64,000 nucleotides of DNA from Arthrobacter sp. V1I7 (GCF_030817015.1 NZ_JAUSYS010000001.1:4340001-4404000); one strand, 5' to 3'. Positions 27,533-37,636 are shown, numbered from the stretch's first letter. Numbers and translations are program-made. Notes: generated from the sequence alone by a model not told the origin.

Positions 27533-28068
27533 GTCCGCTCCACCCCTCCGGCGACACCGTGCACGTCTTCGAAACCGTCAAAGGGAGTGAGGTCGGCGAA
27601 GTCCGGCGCCTTCGCTGCCAGCCCGCCCACCCGTTCGCCGTTCAGCTCCGCGGCCGGGTCGATCAGCGACCAGGGGTAGAGCACGAACGCCCGCTCCGCG
27701 GCGCGCGGGTGGGGCAGGGTCAGTTCGGGATCGGAGCTGACCAGGTCGCCGTAGGTGATGATGTCCACGTCGAGGGTCCGCGGGCCCCAGCGTACGTTCC
27801 GCGCCCGCAGGTGCTTTTGTTCGACCGCGTGGCAGTGCCGGAGCAGGTCCAGCGGCAGCAAAGTGGTTTCCACCGCGATCACCATGTTAAGGAAGTCCGG
27901 CTGGCCCGGCGGGCCGCCCACGGGCTTCGTCTGGAAGATCGGCGAGATGGCCAGGAGGCGGACCTCCGGCGGGTCGACAAGATCAGCGACGGCGGACGAG
28001 AGCGTGTCATTGCGCTCCCCCAGATTGCTCCCCAGCGCTATGACGGCACGGGTGTACGGCTGACTCAT
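27529..28068 (-). CDS. folK: 2-amino-4-hydroxy-6-hydroxymethyldihydropteridine diphosphokinase FolK
   Basis: Transfers pyrophosphate to the pterin in folate synthesis. 179 residues with the N-terminal GSNLGERNDTLSSAV, the FQTKPVGGPPGQPDFLN loop and the catalytic signature RWGPRTLDVDIITYGD. ATG overlaps the folB stop. Confidence 0.95.
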   Translation of the reverse strand: MSQPYTRAVIALGSNLGERNDTLSSAVADLVDPPEVRLLAISPIFQTKPVGGPPGQPDFLNMVIAVETTLLPLDLLRHCHAVEQKHLRARNVRWGPRTLDVDIITYGDLVSSDPELTLPHPRAAERAFVLYPWSLIDPAAELNGERVGGLAAKAPDFADLTPFDGFEDVHGVAGGVERT

Positions 28069-28430
28069 GGCTGCTCCCGGTGAACGCTGACCGACACGTC
28101 GCCGAAATCCACCTCGATGGGGGCCTTCGGCTTGTGCACGGTGATGTCCACCGCGGCGACATCGAACCTGCGCAGCACGTCGTCGGCGATCCGCACCGCC
28201 AGGGCCTCGATCAGGTTCAGCGGGTCCCCGGTGATCCAGCCCCGGATGCAGTCCGCGACCTCCCCGTAGTGGGCGGTGTCCAGGACGTCATCGGAGGCGG
28301 CTGCCTTGCTGACGTCAAGGTGCAGCACGGCATCTACGACGAACGGCTGGCCGTCGCGGCGTTCGAAATCAAACACCCCGTGATGGCCGACGGCGGTGAC
28401 GCCGCTCAGCGTGATCTGGTCCATGGTCAC
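28065..28430 (-). CDS. folB: Dihydroneopterin aldolase FolB
   Basis: Cleaves dihydroneopterin to the hydroxymethyl pterin used by FolK. 121 residues with GVTAVGHHGVFDFERRDG and the C-terminal VHKPKAPIEVDFGDVSVSVH. Start at ATG 28430 or the ATG two codons on. The stop overlaps folK; eight bases separate it from folP. Confidence 0.94.
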   Translation of the reverse strand: MTMDQITLSGVTAVGHHGVFDFERRDGQPFVVDAVLHLDVSKAAASDDVLDTAHYGEVADCIRGWITGDPLNLIEALAVRIADDVLRRFDVAAVDITVHKPKAPIEVDFGDVSVSVHREQP

Positions 28431-28438
28431 TGGCCGGA

Positions 28439-29362
28439 TCAGTTTTTGCCGGCCGGGGCCGGCATCATGCGGGCCGCGACCTTGACGGCGTCCAGGCTGG
28501 GGCCGACGTCGTGCACGCGGACCGCCCAGGCGCCGCGGGAGGCGCTGATGGCGGTCACGGCGGCGGTCGCTGAGTCGCGCTCGGCCGGCGGCGCGGCCTT
28601 TCCGGCGACCGTCAGCAGGCTGCCGAGGAACCGCTTGCGGGAGGCCGCCACGAGGACCTTGTGACCCATGCCCTGCAGGGCGTCGAGGTTTCGGAGCACT
28701 TCCCAGTTCTGCTCCTCATTCTTCGAGAAGCCCAGGCCCGGGTCAAGAATGATCTGCTCCGGGGCGACGCCGGCGGCGTAGAGCTTGTCGCGCAGGCCGG
28801 CCAGTTCGGCCACCACCTCTTCCGCCACATTCCCGTACTCGGCCAGAGAGTCCATGGTGTTGGCGTTGCCACGACGGTGGGTCAGGACGTAGGGCGCCTT
28901 GCTCCGGGCCACGAGTTCCGCCATTTCCGGTTCGAGGGTCAGCCCGGAGACGTCGTTGATGATGGTGGCACCCGCGTCCAGCGCCGCAGCCGCGGTGGCG
29001 GCGTGGGTCGTGTCGATGCTGACAAGGGCACCGGCTTTGACCAGGGCCGCGATGACCGGCAGCACCCGCTTGAGTTCCTCCTCAACGCCGACCTCGACGG
29101 CGCCGGGGCGCGTGGATTCGCCGCCGACGTCGATGATGTCAGCGCCGGCGTAGAACATCCGGAGCCCCGCGGCGACGGCGACGTCTGTTGACGCGTGCTG
29201 TCCCCCGTCGCTGAAAGAGTCCGGGGTGACGTTCAGGATCCCCATCACGAGAGTCCGGTCCGAGGGCAGGTCCTTGAAGGTAGCCGCCCGGCGCGGGTTG
29301 CGCAGCACGGGCAGGGGCGAGGTTGCCGGGCCGGTGCCGGGGGCTGCCGCTAGGGAGTCCAT
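28439..29362 (-). CDS. folP: Dihydropteroate synthase FolP
   Basis: Joins the pterin pyrophosphate to p-aminobenzoate; the target of sulfonamides. TIM-barrel of 307 residues with MGILNVTPDSFSDGGQ, the D-V-G-G-E-S-T-R-P-G loop after ADII, and LDPGLGFSKNEEQN. A non-conserved leader of about 30 residues precedes the first motif. Third gene of the folE-folP-folB-folK run. Confidence 0.95.
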   Translation of the reverse strand: MDSLAAAPGTGPATSPLPVLRNPRRAATFKDLPSDRTLVMGILNVTPDSFSDGGQHASTDVAVAAGLRMFYAGADIIDVGGESTRPGAVEVGVEEELKRVLPVIAALVKAGALVSIDTTHAATAAAALDAGATIINDVSGLTLEPEMAELVARSKAPYVLTHRRGNANTMDSLAEYGNVAEEVVAELAGLRDKLYAAGVAPEQIILDPGLGFSKNEEQNWEVLRNLDALQGMGHKVLVAASRKRFLGSLLTVAGKAAPPAERDSATAAVTAISASRGAWAVRVHDVGPSLDAVKVAARMMPAPAGKN

Positions 29363-29371
29363 AGTCTGTTC

Positions 29372-30019
29372 TTACCTTCCGAGGATGAGGCTCATGGCTT
29401 CGGCACGGGTGGCCGGGTCATGCAGTTGCCCGCGTACCGCGCTGGTGACGGTCTTGGCGCCGGGCTTGCGAATGCCGCGCATGGACATGCAGAGGTGTTC
29501 GCATTCGATGACGACGATCGCGCCGCGGGGTTTGAGGTGGGTGACGAGCGCTTCGACGATCTGGGTTGTCAGCCGTTCCTGCACCTGGGGGCGGCGTGCG
29601 AATATGTCCACCAGCCGGGCCAGCTTGCTCAGGCCCGTGACCTTGCCGTCGTGCGATGGGATGTAGCCGACATGCGCCACCCCGTGGAACGGCACCAGGT
29701 GGTGCTCGCAGGTCGAGTAGAACGGGATGTCCTTGACCAGGACAAGTTCCTCATGATCGAGGTCGAAGGTCGTGGCCAGGATCTCCGCGGGATCGTGGTG
29801 CAGCCCCGCAAACATCTCGTTGTACGCCTTGGCTACCCGCTTCGGGGTGTCCAGGAGGCCGCTGCGGTCCGGGTCCTCACCGATGGCCAGCAGGATCTCC
29901 CGCACTGCCGCCTCGATCCGGGGACGGTCCACTTTGTGGCCGGCGTGTTTGACGGATGCTCCCGCCGTCGAATCGGCGGTGGCGGGAGCATCGTCGTCGT
30001 CTTTGATGAAAGAAGTCAC
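29372..30019 (-). CDS. folE: GTP cyclohydrolase I FolE
   Basis: Converts GTP to dihydroneopterin triphosphate, the committed step to folate. 215 residues. Zinc-site residues are in [18 protein letters not shown] and [11 protein letters not shown], and the catalytic region [18 protein letters not shown] is present. The first 30 residues are low in conservation. It follows ftsH by nine bases and starts the folate genes. Confidence 0.96.
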   Translation of the reverse strand: MTSFIKDDDDAPATADSTAGASVKHAGHKVDRPRIEAAVREILLAIGEDPDRSGLLDTPKRVAKAYNEMFAGLHHDPAEILATTFDLDHEELVLVKDIPFYSTCEHHLVPFHGVAHVGYIPSHDGKVTGLSKLARLVDIFARRPQVQERLTTQIVEALVTHLKPRGAIVVIECEHLCMSMRGIRKPGAKTVTSAVRGQLHDPATRAEAMSLILGR

Positions 30020-30028
30020 AGAAGAAGC

Positions 30029-32098
30029 TTAGCCGGGATGGCCATTGGGCCCGAGATCCGTTCCACCGCCCTGGAAAGGCTCCTGTCCGGAGACGACACC
30101 CTGGGCGTGCGGGGGCATGGCGTCGAGCGGTTCCTCGAGCCGGGCCTCCTTGGCTTCTTCCTGTGCTTCGCGCTCGGCTTTTTCGCGGCGGGACTCCACC
30201 GGGCCGGTCTCCTGGATCGGGCGGGTCTCCTTGGACAGCCAGACCTCGCGGAAGTCGCTCCTGCGGATATTGGTGAAGACCTGCGCGATTTCGGCCTGGT
30301 TCAGCGTTTCGCGTTCCAGCAGCTCCAAGGCCAGTTCATCCAGCACGTCCCGGTTTTCGGTGAGGATGGCGTAGGCCTCGTCGTGCGCCCCGTCGATCAG
30401 GCGGCGGACTTCCTCGTCGACAATGTAGGCGATCTGGTCCGAGTAATTGCGCTCGTGGCCGGCGTCGCGGCCCAGGAAGGGCTCGCCGCCGCCCTGGCCG
30501 AGGCGCACGGCGCCGACGCGTTCGCTCATGCCGAACTCGGTGACCATCTTGCGGGCGATGCCGGTGGCCTTCTCGATGTCGTTGGACGCACCCGTGGAGG
30601 GGTCATGGAAGACGAGTTCCTCCGCCACGCGGCCGCCCATGGCGTAGGCCATCTGGTCGAGGAGTTCGTTGCGCGTCACGGAGTACTTGTCGTTCTCCGG
30701 CACCACCATCGTGTAGCCCAGGGCGCGGCCGCGGGGCAGGATGGTGATCTTGGTGACCGGCGCCGAGTTGCGCAGCGCCGCTGCGACCAGGGCGTGGCCG
30801 CCCTCGTGGTAGGCGGTGACCTTGCGTTCGTGTTCCTTCATGACGCGGCTGCGCTTCTGCGGGCCGGCCATGACGCGGTCGATCGCCTCGTCCAGGGCGC
30901 GGTCGTCAACCAGGTTGGCGTTGGAGCGGGCGGTCAGCAGCGCGGCCTCGTTGAGCACATTGGCCAGGTCTGCGCCGGTGTATCCGGGCGTCTTCTTCGC
31001 CACGGCTTTCAGGTCGACGCCGGACGCCATCGGCTTGCCCTTCGCGTGGACCTTCAGGATCTGCTCGCGGCCGATCAGGTCGGGGGCCTCGACGCCAATC
31101 TGGCGGTCGAAGCGGCCCGGGCGCAGCAGGGCCGGGTCGAGCACGTCGGGGCGGTTGGTGGCGGCGATCAGGATGACGTTCGTCTTGACGTCGAAGCCGT
31201 CCATTTCCACCAGCAGCTGGTTGAGGGTCTGCTCGCGCTCGTCGTTGCCGCCGCCGATGCCGGCGCCGCGGTGACGGCCGACGGCGTCGATTTCGTCCAC
31301 GAAGATGATGGCCGGCGCGTTGGCCTTGGCCTGCTCGAACAGGTCGCGGACACGGGAGGCGCCCACGCCGACGAACATTTCAACAAAGTCCGAGCCGGAG
31401 ATCGAGAAGAACGGCACGCCGGCCTCGCCGGCGACGGCGCGGGCCAGGAGGGTCTTGCCGGTACCTGGCGGGCCGTAGAGGAGCACACCCTTGGGGATCT
31501 TGGCGCCGACGGCCTGGAACTTGGCCGGCTCCGCGAGGAATTCCTTGATTTCTTCGAGCTCTTCGACGGCCTCGTCGGAGCCGGCAACGTCGCTGAAGGT
31601 GACCTGCGGCATGTCCTTGTTGACCAGCTTGGCCTTGGACTTGCCGAACTGCATGACCTTGGAACCGCCGCCCTGCATGCGCGAGAGCAGGAACCAGAAG
31701 AGAACGCCGAGCAGCAGCACCGGAATCAGGAGCGAGAACAGCCCCGAGAACCAGTTGTTTTCGAGCGGCTGGTCGGTGAAGCCGCTCGGCGGCTTGGCAT
31801 CGGTGACTGCCTTGACGACGTCGACCGCACGGGCGTTGACGTAGTAGAACTGGACGTTCTTGCCCTTGTCCTGGCCGTCGACCTGCAGGTTGTCCTTCAA
31901 GACCAGGTCGACACGGTTCTCCGCGTCGAAGATCTTGGCCTGTTCGATGTTGCCGCCGTCGCTCAGCAGCGCGAGGCCCCTGTCCGTGTCGATCCGGGCG
32001 GAACCGCCGGGGGCGAGGGTGGCAAAGGCCAGCAGGAGCATGCCGATAACAACGACGATCCAGATGCCCGGGCCCTTGAAGAAACTCTTAGCTTTCAT
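30029..32098 (-). CDS. ftsH: ATP-dependent zinc metalloprotease FtsH
   Basis: Membrane-anchored AAA+ protease for membrane-protein quality control. 689 residues: membrane segments at about 11-30 and 117-138 flank an external domain, then the AAA+ domain with Walker A GPPGTGKT (209-216), [13 protein letters not shown] and the second region of homology [20 protein letters not shown], and the protease domain with HEGGH (431-435). The C-terminal tail is acidic and less conserved. First gene of the ftsH-folate transcript. Confidence 0.97.
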   Translation of the reverse strand: MKAKSFFKGPGIWIVVVIGMLLLAFATLAPGGSARIDTDRGLALLSDGGNIEQAKIFDAENRVDLVLKDNLQVDGQDKGKNVQFYYVNARAVDVVKAVTDAKPPSGFTDQPLENNWFSGLFSLLIPVLLLGVLFWFLLSRMQGGGSKVMQFGKSKAKLVNKDMPQVTFSDVAGSDEAVEELEEIKEFLAEPAKFQAVGAKIPKGVLLYGPPGTGKTLLARAVAGEAGVPFFSISGSDFVEMFVGVGASRVRDLFEQAKANAPAIIFVDEIDAVGRHRGAGIGGGNDEREQTLNQLLVEMDGFDVKTNVILIAATNRPDVLDPALLRPGRFDRQIGVEAPDLIGREQILKVHAKGKPMASGVDLKAVAKKTPGYTGADLANVLNEAALLTARSNANLVDDRALDEAIDRVMAGPQKRSRVMKEHERKVTAYHEGGHALVAAALRNSAPVTKITILPRGRALGYTMVVPENDKYSVTRNELLDQMAYAMGGRVAEELVFHDPSTGASNDIEKATGIARKMVTEFGMSERVGAVRLGQGGGEPFLGRDAGHERNYSDQIAYIVDEEVRRLIDGAHDEAYAILTENRDVLDELALELLERETLNQAEIAQVFTNIRRSDFREVWLSKETRPIQETGPVESRREKAEREAQEEAKEARLEEPLDAMPPHAQGVVSGQEPFQGGGTDLGPNGHPG

Positions 32099-32376
32099 CT
32101 GTTCGGGGCTGGCCCCGTCCCTCCTGGTAGTGCTGCACGGCGACCGATCTGCGCGCGTGGGGTACTGCGTCAGTTTCTAGCTATACACCGTCCCCGTTGC
32201 TCACGCACGGTGGAGACCAAAAGTTCCCTGTGGGCGTAGCGGGCACCGCCCTGTGGGCCGGGCGGGCGCGCTGCAGGATGCGGCGCGGCCGGCGCCGGAA
32301 CGTCCCGGCGAAGGGCCGGCGAAGGGCCGGCGAAGGGCCGGCGAGAGGCCCAGCGTCAGGCAGCCGCGGGAGCTTC
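32099..32376. other. ftsH upstream region with short tandem repeats
   Basis: 278 bases between ftsH and hpt. Three perfect copies of GAAGGGCCGGC lie at 32310-32342, followed by a degenerate fourth. A TATAGC hexamer near 32180 on the minus strand may be the -10 of an ftsH promoter, but the -35 is weak. Confidence 0.5.
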
Positions 32377-32931
32377 CTACTCGTAGACGTGCGGTGCGAG
32401 GGTTCCGACGAAGTCCAGGTTGCGGTACTTCTCGGCGTAGTCCAGGCCGTAGCCGACCACGAACTCGTTGGGGATGTCGTAGCCGACGTACTTGACGTCG
32501 ATCTTGACCTTGGCTGCCGTGGGCTTGCGGAACGCGGTGCAGATTTCCACCGAGGCCGTGCCGCGTGATTCCAGGTTGGTCTTGAGCCAGGACAGCGTGA
32601 GGCCGGAGTCGATGATGTCCTCGACGATCAGGACGTCCTTGCCCATCAGGTCGGTGTCGAGGTCCTTGAGGATGCGCACGACGCCGGAGGACTGCGTGCC
32701 GGAGCCGTAGGAGGAGACGGCCATCCAGTCCATCGAGACGTGGCTGTGAAGGGCACGGGCCAGGTCGGCCATGACCATGACGGCACCCTTGAGCACACCG
32801 ACGATCAGCAGATCGCGGCCTTCGTAGTCTTTGTCGATCTGGGCGGCGAGTTCGGTGATCCGTGACTGGATCTGCTCCTTGGAGTACAGAACGTGCTTGA
32901 GGTCTGCCTGGACGTCGTTTGAATCCACCAA
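32377..32931 (-). CDS. hpt: Hypoxanthine phosphoribosyltransferase
   Basis: Purine salvage enzyme making IMP or GMP from hypoxanthine or guanine and PRPP. 184 residues; the PRPP motif DVLIVEDIIDSGLTLSWL covers about 99-116, and the flexible loop contains MAVSSYGSGTQSSG. Forms the conserved tilS-hpt-ftsH order. Confidence 0.95.
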   Translation of the reverse strand: MVDSNDVQADLKHVLYSKEQIQSRITELAAQIDKDYEGRDLLIVGVLKGAVMVMADLARALHSHVSMDWMAVSSYGSGTQSSGVVRILKDLDTDLMGKDVLIVEDIIDSGLTLSWLKTNLESRGTASVEICTAFRKPTAAKVKIDVKYVGYDIPNEFVVGYGLDYAEKYRNLDFVGTLAPHVYE

Positions 32932-32957
32932 TGACTCCTGTGTAGATGCGGGGGCGA

Positions 32958-34157
32958 CTATATTTGGGGCGGTTTTTGAGGCCGGAATACAAGCTTCCCA
33001 CAGCGGGCGCCTTCCCGGGGAACCTCGGCAGGAGCGGACTTGCCTCCGGCGAGCAGCTCGGCGAGGGACAGGCGGTAGACGCTGACCCCGCCCGGCAACT
33101 CCACCGGGCCTGCCGATCCCTGCCGGCGCAGCAGTGCTTCCGCGGCCAGCAGTCGCTGGTAGCTCGGCTGCTGGCCCCCGACGGCGGCGGCGGCCTTGGC
33201 GATCACCCGGAACCTCACGGCCGGGGCCAGCTCACGCAGGGACGCCTCCGGCAGGCTGATTTCGGCCCCGGAGCGCTCCTGCAGCCGGGCGAAGGTGTCG
33301 TTCGCCACGTCCTCAAGGTAGTCGGCATCGAGCTGCAGGATGGCCGCGGTCCGCGCCAGTGATTCCGCGACGCCGGGGCCAAGCTTCTCCTCAAGCAGGG
33401 GCAGCACCTCAACCCGGGTCCGCGACCGGGCGAAGGCGGGGTCGGCGTTGCTCGGATCGTGCCAGGGATCCAGGCCCTCGACGGCGCAGATCTCCAGGGT
33501 GTCGGCTCGACGGAGGCCCAGGAAGGGTCGCAGCAGGCGCCCGCGGCCGGGCCGCATTCCGGCCAGGGAGCGTGTGCCGGAGCCGCGCGCGAGTCCCAGC
33601 AGGACCTGCTCGGCCTGGTCGTCGAGGGTGTGGCCCAGCAGGATCACGCCGGCGCCGAGCTCGTCGGCTGCGGCTTCGAGCGCCGCATGCCGGGCCTCCC
33701 GGGCCGCCGCTTCCGGGCCCATGCCGGTGGCCGCGACGTCAACGGCCCGGATCTGGACCGGTGCGATTCCCAGCTCGCCCAGGGTGGCGGCCGTAGCGGC
33801 GGCGATCCCGGCGGAGCCGGGCAGCAGCTGGTGGTCAACGACGACCGCGCCGACAGCGACCGGGTGTCCGGCGACGTGCCCGCGGCGGGCGAAATACCCG
33901 GCGACGGCGGCGAGGGCCAGCGAGTCGGGCCCGCCGCTGCAGGCAACCAGGACGCGTTTCGGGTAGCCGGCGTCGGCCAAGGCGTCCTGCAGCATTTTCC
34001 GCGCGGTGCCGACGACGGGGGCCAGGCGTCCGGGCCGGCGTCGTCCGCTGGGTGCCGCAGTGTTCGGCGCGGCCGGCGCGGGAGCATCAGCGCGTGGCGC
34101 GGGAGCGTCGGCGGCCGGACGGGCCGGCGCTGCCGTGGACCGATCGCTGGCGGGCAC
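32958..34157 (-). CDS. tilS: tRNA(Ile)-lysidine synthase TilS
   Basis: Modifies the wobble cytidine of tRNA-Ile(CAU) to lysidine, so that AUA is read as isoleucine. The PP-loop is SGGPDS (74-79) in VLVACSGGPDSLALAAV, followed by LLGHTLDDQAEQVLLGLARG. 399 residues with an Ala/Pro-rich leader of about 40 residues that is probably disordered; a later start near residue 45 cannot be excluded. The C-terminal domain is the short actinobacterial form. Confidence 0.92.
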   Translation of the reverse strand: MPASDRSTAAPARPAADAPAPRADAPAPAAPNTAAPSGRRRPGRLAPVVGTARKMLQDALADAGYPKRVLVACSGGPDSLALAAVAGYFARRGHVAGHPVAVGAVVVDHQLLPGSAGIAAATAATLGELGIAPVQIRAVDVAATGMGPEAAAREARHAALEAAADELGAGVILLGHTLDDQAEQVLLGLARGSGTRSLAGMRPGRGRLLRPFLGLRRADTLEICAVEGLDPWHDPSNADPAFARSRTRVEVLPLLEEKLGPGVAESLARTAAILQLDADYLEDVANDTFARLQERSGAEISLPEASLRELAPAVRFRVIAKAAAAVGGQQPSYQRLLAAEALLRRQGSAGPVELPGGVSVYRLSLAELLAGGKSAPAEVPREGARCGKLVFRPQKPPQI

Positions 34158-34162
34158 GTTAA

Positions 34163-35284
34163 CTAGAGCCCCATCCGTTCCAGCCAGAGTTTCGAGTCGT
34201 GGATTTCCGGCTCGGTGGGCAGGTGCTCGGCGGAGTCCCAGACCTTGTTGAAGCCTTCCATCCCCGCCACGGCCACCACTTCCCGGACGAACTTCGCACC
34301 GTCGCTGTATTGGCGCATCTTGGCATCGAGGCCAAGGAGGCTGCGGATGAATTTCTCGATCACGCCGCGGTCCTTGTCCCGGGCATTGAAGCGCTGCCGG
34401 ATGGTCTTCACGGACGGGACAATGCTGGCGTCAACCTCGTCCATCACCACGTTCGCGTGGCCCTCGAGCAGGCTCATCAGCGCCGTGAGCCGGGAGAGCG
34501 CGGCCTTTTCCTCCGGGTTCTGCAGCAGGTCCAGGATGGCGCCGCGGCTGGGGCTGGTGCCGGCCGCGGAGCGGTCCCTCAGCGATTTCGCTGCGGCCGA
34601 GGCGCGCTCCATCAGGGAATCGACGTTGCCGAGCAGCTGGCCGCTGAGGTCCTCGATCTCGTCCAGCATGTGGTGGCGCAGCCACGGTGCCGCGGCGAAC
34701 TGCACCCGATGGGTCTGTTCGTGGAGGCAGACCCAGAGCCGGAAGTCCTCGGGTACGACATTGAGCTCACGTTCCACCGAGATGATGTTCGGCGCCACGA
34801 GCAGGAGCCGTCCCGCGGGCGGGGCGGCGGAGTTTTCGGCGAGGGCGGAGAACGGGTCGTACTGGCCAAGGACCTTGCTGGAGAGGAAGGCCAGGATGGC
34901 GCCGAGCTGGCTGCCAGTGATGGCGCCGCTGATGCTGGCCGCCCCGGGGTTCAGCGTGCCGCGGCGGCCCTCAAGCAGTTTTTCCATGGCGGGCTGGAGC
35001 ATGACGGCGAAACTCTGGGTGTTGGCCTTGGCCCAGGAGGCCCGGTCCACGACGAGGACCGAGGAGTCCCGCAGGTCCCTGGCCGCTTCGAGGCCGGTGA
35101 TGTGATGGACGTGCGGGACCGAAATGTCGGCCATCAGGCGCAGGCTGTCTACCGCGGCACCAATTTCGGCCGGTCCCAGCGTGGGACCCGGGGGCGTGAG
35201 CCGCGCCGCGGTGGAAGCGGCAAGCTCCCAGTTGATCAGGGCTTGGGCAGATGTCTCGCGCGCAGAGGACTCCATAAGGTCCAT
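34163..35284 (-). CDS. Zinc-dependent metalloprotease, DUF2342 family
   Basis: 373 residues with a zincin-type HExxH motif in WVCLHEQTHRVQFAAAPW and the DUF2342 hallmarks INWELAASTAARLTPPGP and EGHANVVMDEVDASIVPSVK. Such proteins are often annotated as coenzyme F420 biosynthesis-associated; the substrate is unknown. The gene sits between dacB and tilS, the usual actinobacterial position, five bases before tilS. Confidence 0.88.
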   Translation of the reverse strand: MDLMESSARETSAQALINWELAASTAARLTPPGPTLGPAEIGAAVDSLRLMADISVPHVHHITGLEAARDLRDSSVLVVDRASWAKANTQSFAVMLQPAMEKLLEGRRGTLNPGAASISGAITGSQLGAILAFLSSKVLGQYDPFSALAENSAAPPAGRLLLVAPNIISVERELNVVPEDFRLWVCLHEQTHRVQFAAAPWLRHHMLDEIEDLSGQLLGNVDSLMERASAAAKSLRDRSAAGTSPSRGAILDLLQNPEEKAALSRLTALMSLLEGHANVVMDEVDASIVPSVKTIRQRFNARDKDRGVIEKFIRSLLGLDAKMRQYSDGAKFVREVVAVAGMEGFNKVWDSAEHLPTEPEIHDSKLWLERMGL

Positions 35285-35317
35285 CAGATCACAGGCATCC
35301 GGCTGTCCGCCTTAAAT

Positions 35318-35409
35318 TCGTCGGGCGGCGAACGGGGCGGCCGGGCATTCGTCGGCGGCGAACGGGGCGGCCGGGCACTCGTCGGGTGGCGAACGGGGCG
35401 GCCGGGCGC
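35318..35409. repeat. 31-bp tandem repeat, three copies
   Basis: Units at 35318-35348, 35349-35378 and 35379-35409 share TCGTCGG...GGCGAACGGGGCGGCCGGGC, with the start of a fourth after them. They lie between the metalloprotease and dacB stop in noncoding DNA, in the 227-base gap. Unit lengths of 30 and 31 break any frame, so they are not coding. Confidence 0.85.
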
Positions 35410-35511
35410 TCGTCGGGCTGGGGGCGGACGATTCCCGCCAGCTCGACAGTTCCCTGCCGAACCGACGTGCGAAGCATCGAGGGCGGGGAACCGTCGAAAC
35501 GGCGCGTCCTT

Positions 35512-37002
35512 TCAGCGGCACCCGCAACCGGCGAGCACGGCGGCGGTGCGGTCCAGTACCGTCTTGTTCGCGGCTCCCGGGGTGAGGCCGTTGCCGATGA
35601 ACGAGAACACGAGGAGTCGGCCGTCGGAGTCGACCACATAACCGCTCAGGGCGGTGACCGTGTTCAGGGTGCCGGTTTTGGCGCGGACCAGGCCTGCCCC
35701 CCGCGCCGTCGCGGGGTCCAGATAGCGGTCCCCGAGTGTGCCGGTAAGTCCCGCGACGGGGAACCCGGACAGGGCGGCCCGGAGCCGGGTATCCGTTCCG
35801 GACGTGATGGCACGGACGACTTCCGCCAGCTGGCGGGCGGAGACCTGGTTGGCGAGCGCCAGGCCGGACACGTCGGCGGCGCGGAGCGTGGCCGTGGCGA
35901 CGCCCAACTCCTCAAGCTGCTCGAGCACGGCTGCGACGGCGCCGTCGTTGCTCGCGGGCTTGCCGCCGGCGAGGGCAGTCATCCTGCCGACCACCTCGGT
36001 GAGGTAGTTGTCCGAGGTCCGCAACAGCAGGTCCACCTGCTGGCCGACAGTGGCCGACTCGACCTCGGCCAGGACCCTGGGGTCCGGCGCAGCTCCGTCC
36101 GTTGCGCCGGGACTCCGGGCGACGCCGGGCGCCATTGTGAGCCCGGCCGGCGCTCCCGCCGCCGAGAGCTGCGCCGAGAAAGCCTCGGCTGCGTGCATGG
36201 CGGCGTCCTGTGGGCGTGGCCCAGTGGTTTTGGCGGGGTCGAACCGGGCCGAGTTCAGGGCCAGCGGGAACAGCGGCGCCATTTCGCCCGCTGCAACGTC
36301 CTGCAAGCTCCACGCGGGGTTGAGCGAGGCGCCGCTGAAGAGGGAATCGTCCAGCAATATGGTCACGGTTCCGGAGACGCCGTCCTTCTGGAGTGCCCGG
36401 ACGGTCGACTGCGCGAGCGTGGCGAGTCCGGCATGGCCCAGGACGGCGTTCGGAGCGGATTCGCCCGCGCCGAGAAGGACGTCTCCCCCGCCGGAGAGAA
36501 CCACCGTCCCGGGAGCGGAGCCGGCCAGGACCCGGGTGCTGAACCTCCGGTCCGCGCCGAGGGTCCGGAGCGCTGCGGCGGCCGTCAGCAGCTTCATGTT
36601 GGAAGCCGGAACCCTGGCCTCATCCCCGGCGCGGTCAAAGAGCAGCTTTCCGGTCGCGGCGTCCTGCACCACCCCGGTGAAGGTCCCTGCACCGTCCGGC
36701 TTCAGGGTTTCGTTCAGCTGGGCCGTGAGGGCACCGGGTTCCGGGACGGGCGCGGCATCGCTGAGCGGTTGGATCCCGGCCGCGTTGCCGCTTCCGGCGG
36801 CCAGCGTGGTGGGAAGCTGCTGCCACGGCGGGACGGTCGGGGCGGCGTTGGATCCGTTCGGGTCGATGAAGGCGGGCGCCATGGCCAGGCCTGCGGGAAC
36901 GGCGAGCGCCAGCACCAGAAGGGTGAGGAACAGCATCGGGAGGATCCCCCGCAGCATGCCCGGCACTTGCCCTTTGCCTCCGCTGCTAGTTCCGCGTTTC
37001 AT
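35512..37002 (-). CDS. dacB: D-alanyl-D-alanine carboxypeptidase/endopeptidase (PBP4, DacB-like)
   Basis: Peptidase S13 enzyme trimming peptidoglycan stem peptides and cross-links. 496 residues: an N-terminal membrane anchor or uncleaved signal (about 17-42), then the S13 domain with the nucleophile motif SNMK (134-137) in VPASNMKLLTAAAALRT, the second motif SDN in RTSDNYLTEVVGRM, and KTG in VRAKTGTLNTVTALSGYV. All three catalytic motifs are intact. Divergent from ppa. Confidence 0.94.
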   Translation of the reverse strand: MKRGTSSGGKGQVPGMLRGILPMLFLTLLVLALAVPAGLAMAPAFIDPNGSNAAPTVPPWQQLPTTLAAGSGNAAGIQPLSDAAPVPEPGALTAQLNETLKPDGAGTFTGVVQDAATGKLLFDRAGDEARVPASNMKLLTAAAALRTLGADRRFSTRVLAGSAPGTVVLSGGGDVLLGAGESAPNAVLGHAGLATLAQSTVRALQKDGVSGTVTILLDDSLFSGASLNPAWSLQDVAAGEMAPLFPLALNSARFDPAKTTGPRPQDAAMHAAEAFSAQLSAAGAPAGLTMAPGVARSPGATDGAAPDPRVLAEVESATVGQQVDLLLRTSDNYLTEVVGRMTALAGGKPASNDGAVAAVLEQLEELGVATATLRAADVSGLALANQVSARQLAEVVRAITSGTDTRLRAALSGFPVAGLTGTLGDRYLDPATARGAGLVRAKTGTLNTVTALSGYVVDSDGRLLVFSFIGNGLTPGAANKTVLDRTAAVLAGCGCR

Positions 37003-37144
37003 GCTGCTGTGGGTCCTTCGGTCCTGAAATGTCCCTATTAGTTCCTGAAACCAGGGCCTCTCGCTATATCCTCAATAGTAGTCGGCGGCACCGTCAGTCC
37101 TTTCTGTGTGCCGCGCACCCCCTGAATCCGTCGAGGAGCATTCC

Positions 37145-37636
37145 ATGAAGCATGACGTGACCATCGAGATCCCCAAGGGATCACGCGTCAAGTACGAAGT
37201 CGACCACGAGACCGGCCGCGTCCGTCTGGACCGCGTGCTGTTCACCTCCATGCAGTACCCCACCCACTACGGGTACTTCGAGAACACCCTGGGTGAGGAC
37301 GGCGACCCGCTGGACGCGCTGGTGCTCCTGCAGGACTTCGACCTCTACCCCGGCGTGATCGTCGAAGCCCGCCCGATCGGCGTGTTCAACATGACCGACG
37401 ACGGCGGCGGAGACGCCAAAGTGCTCTGCGTTCCGGCTGACGCCCGCTTCGACCACATCAACGAGATCAGCGACGTCAATGAATTCCTGATCCAGGAAAT
37501 CGAGCACTTCTTCACCCGCTACAAGGACCTGGAGCCGGGCAAGTGGGTCAAGGCCGAGGGCTGGGGCGACCGCGCCGCCGCCGAAGCGGAACTTGAGGCT
37601 TCCATCAAGCGCTTCGTACCTTCCGCAGGACACTGA
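37145..37636 (+). CDS. ppa: Inorganic pyrophosphatase
   Basis: Family I soluble pyrophosphatase hydrolysing PPi and so driving biosynthetic reactions. 163 residues from the ATG at 37145, beginning [26 protein letters not shown] lies upstream. The metal-binding [12 protein letters not shown] and [16 protein letters not shown] segments are intact. An upstream in-frame ATG is rejected because it lacks conservation. A hairpin terminator follows. Confidence 0.97.
   Translation: MKHDVTIEIPKGSRVKYEVDHETGRVRLDRVLFTSMQYPTHYGYFENTLGEDGDPLDALVLLQDFDLYPGVIVEARPIGVFNMTDDGGGDAKVLCVPADARFDHINEISDVNEFLIQEIEHFFTRYKDLEPGKWVKAEGWGDRAAAEAELEASIKRFVPSAGH

Noticed and set aside
29420..32239. A 939-codon open frame antisense to folE and ftsH
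   Set aside because: GC-driven shadow; low-complexity Gly/Ala/Asp/Val composition and no motif, while ftsH and folE are complete.
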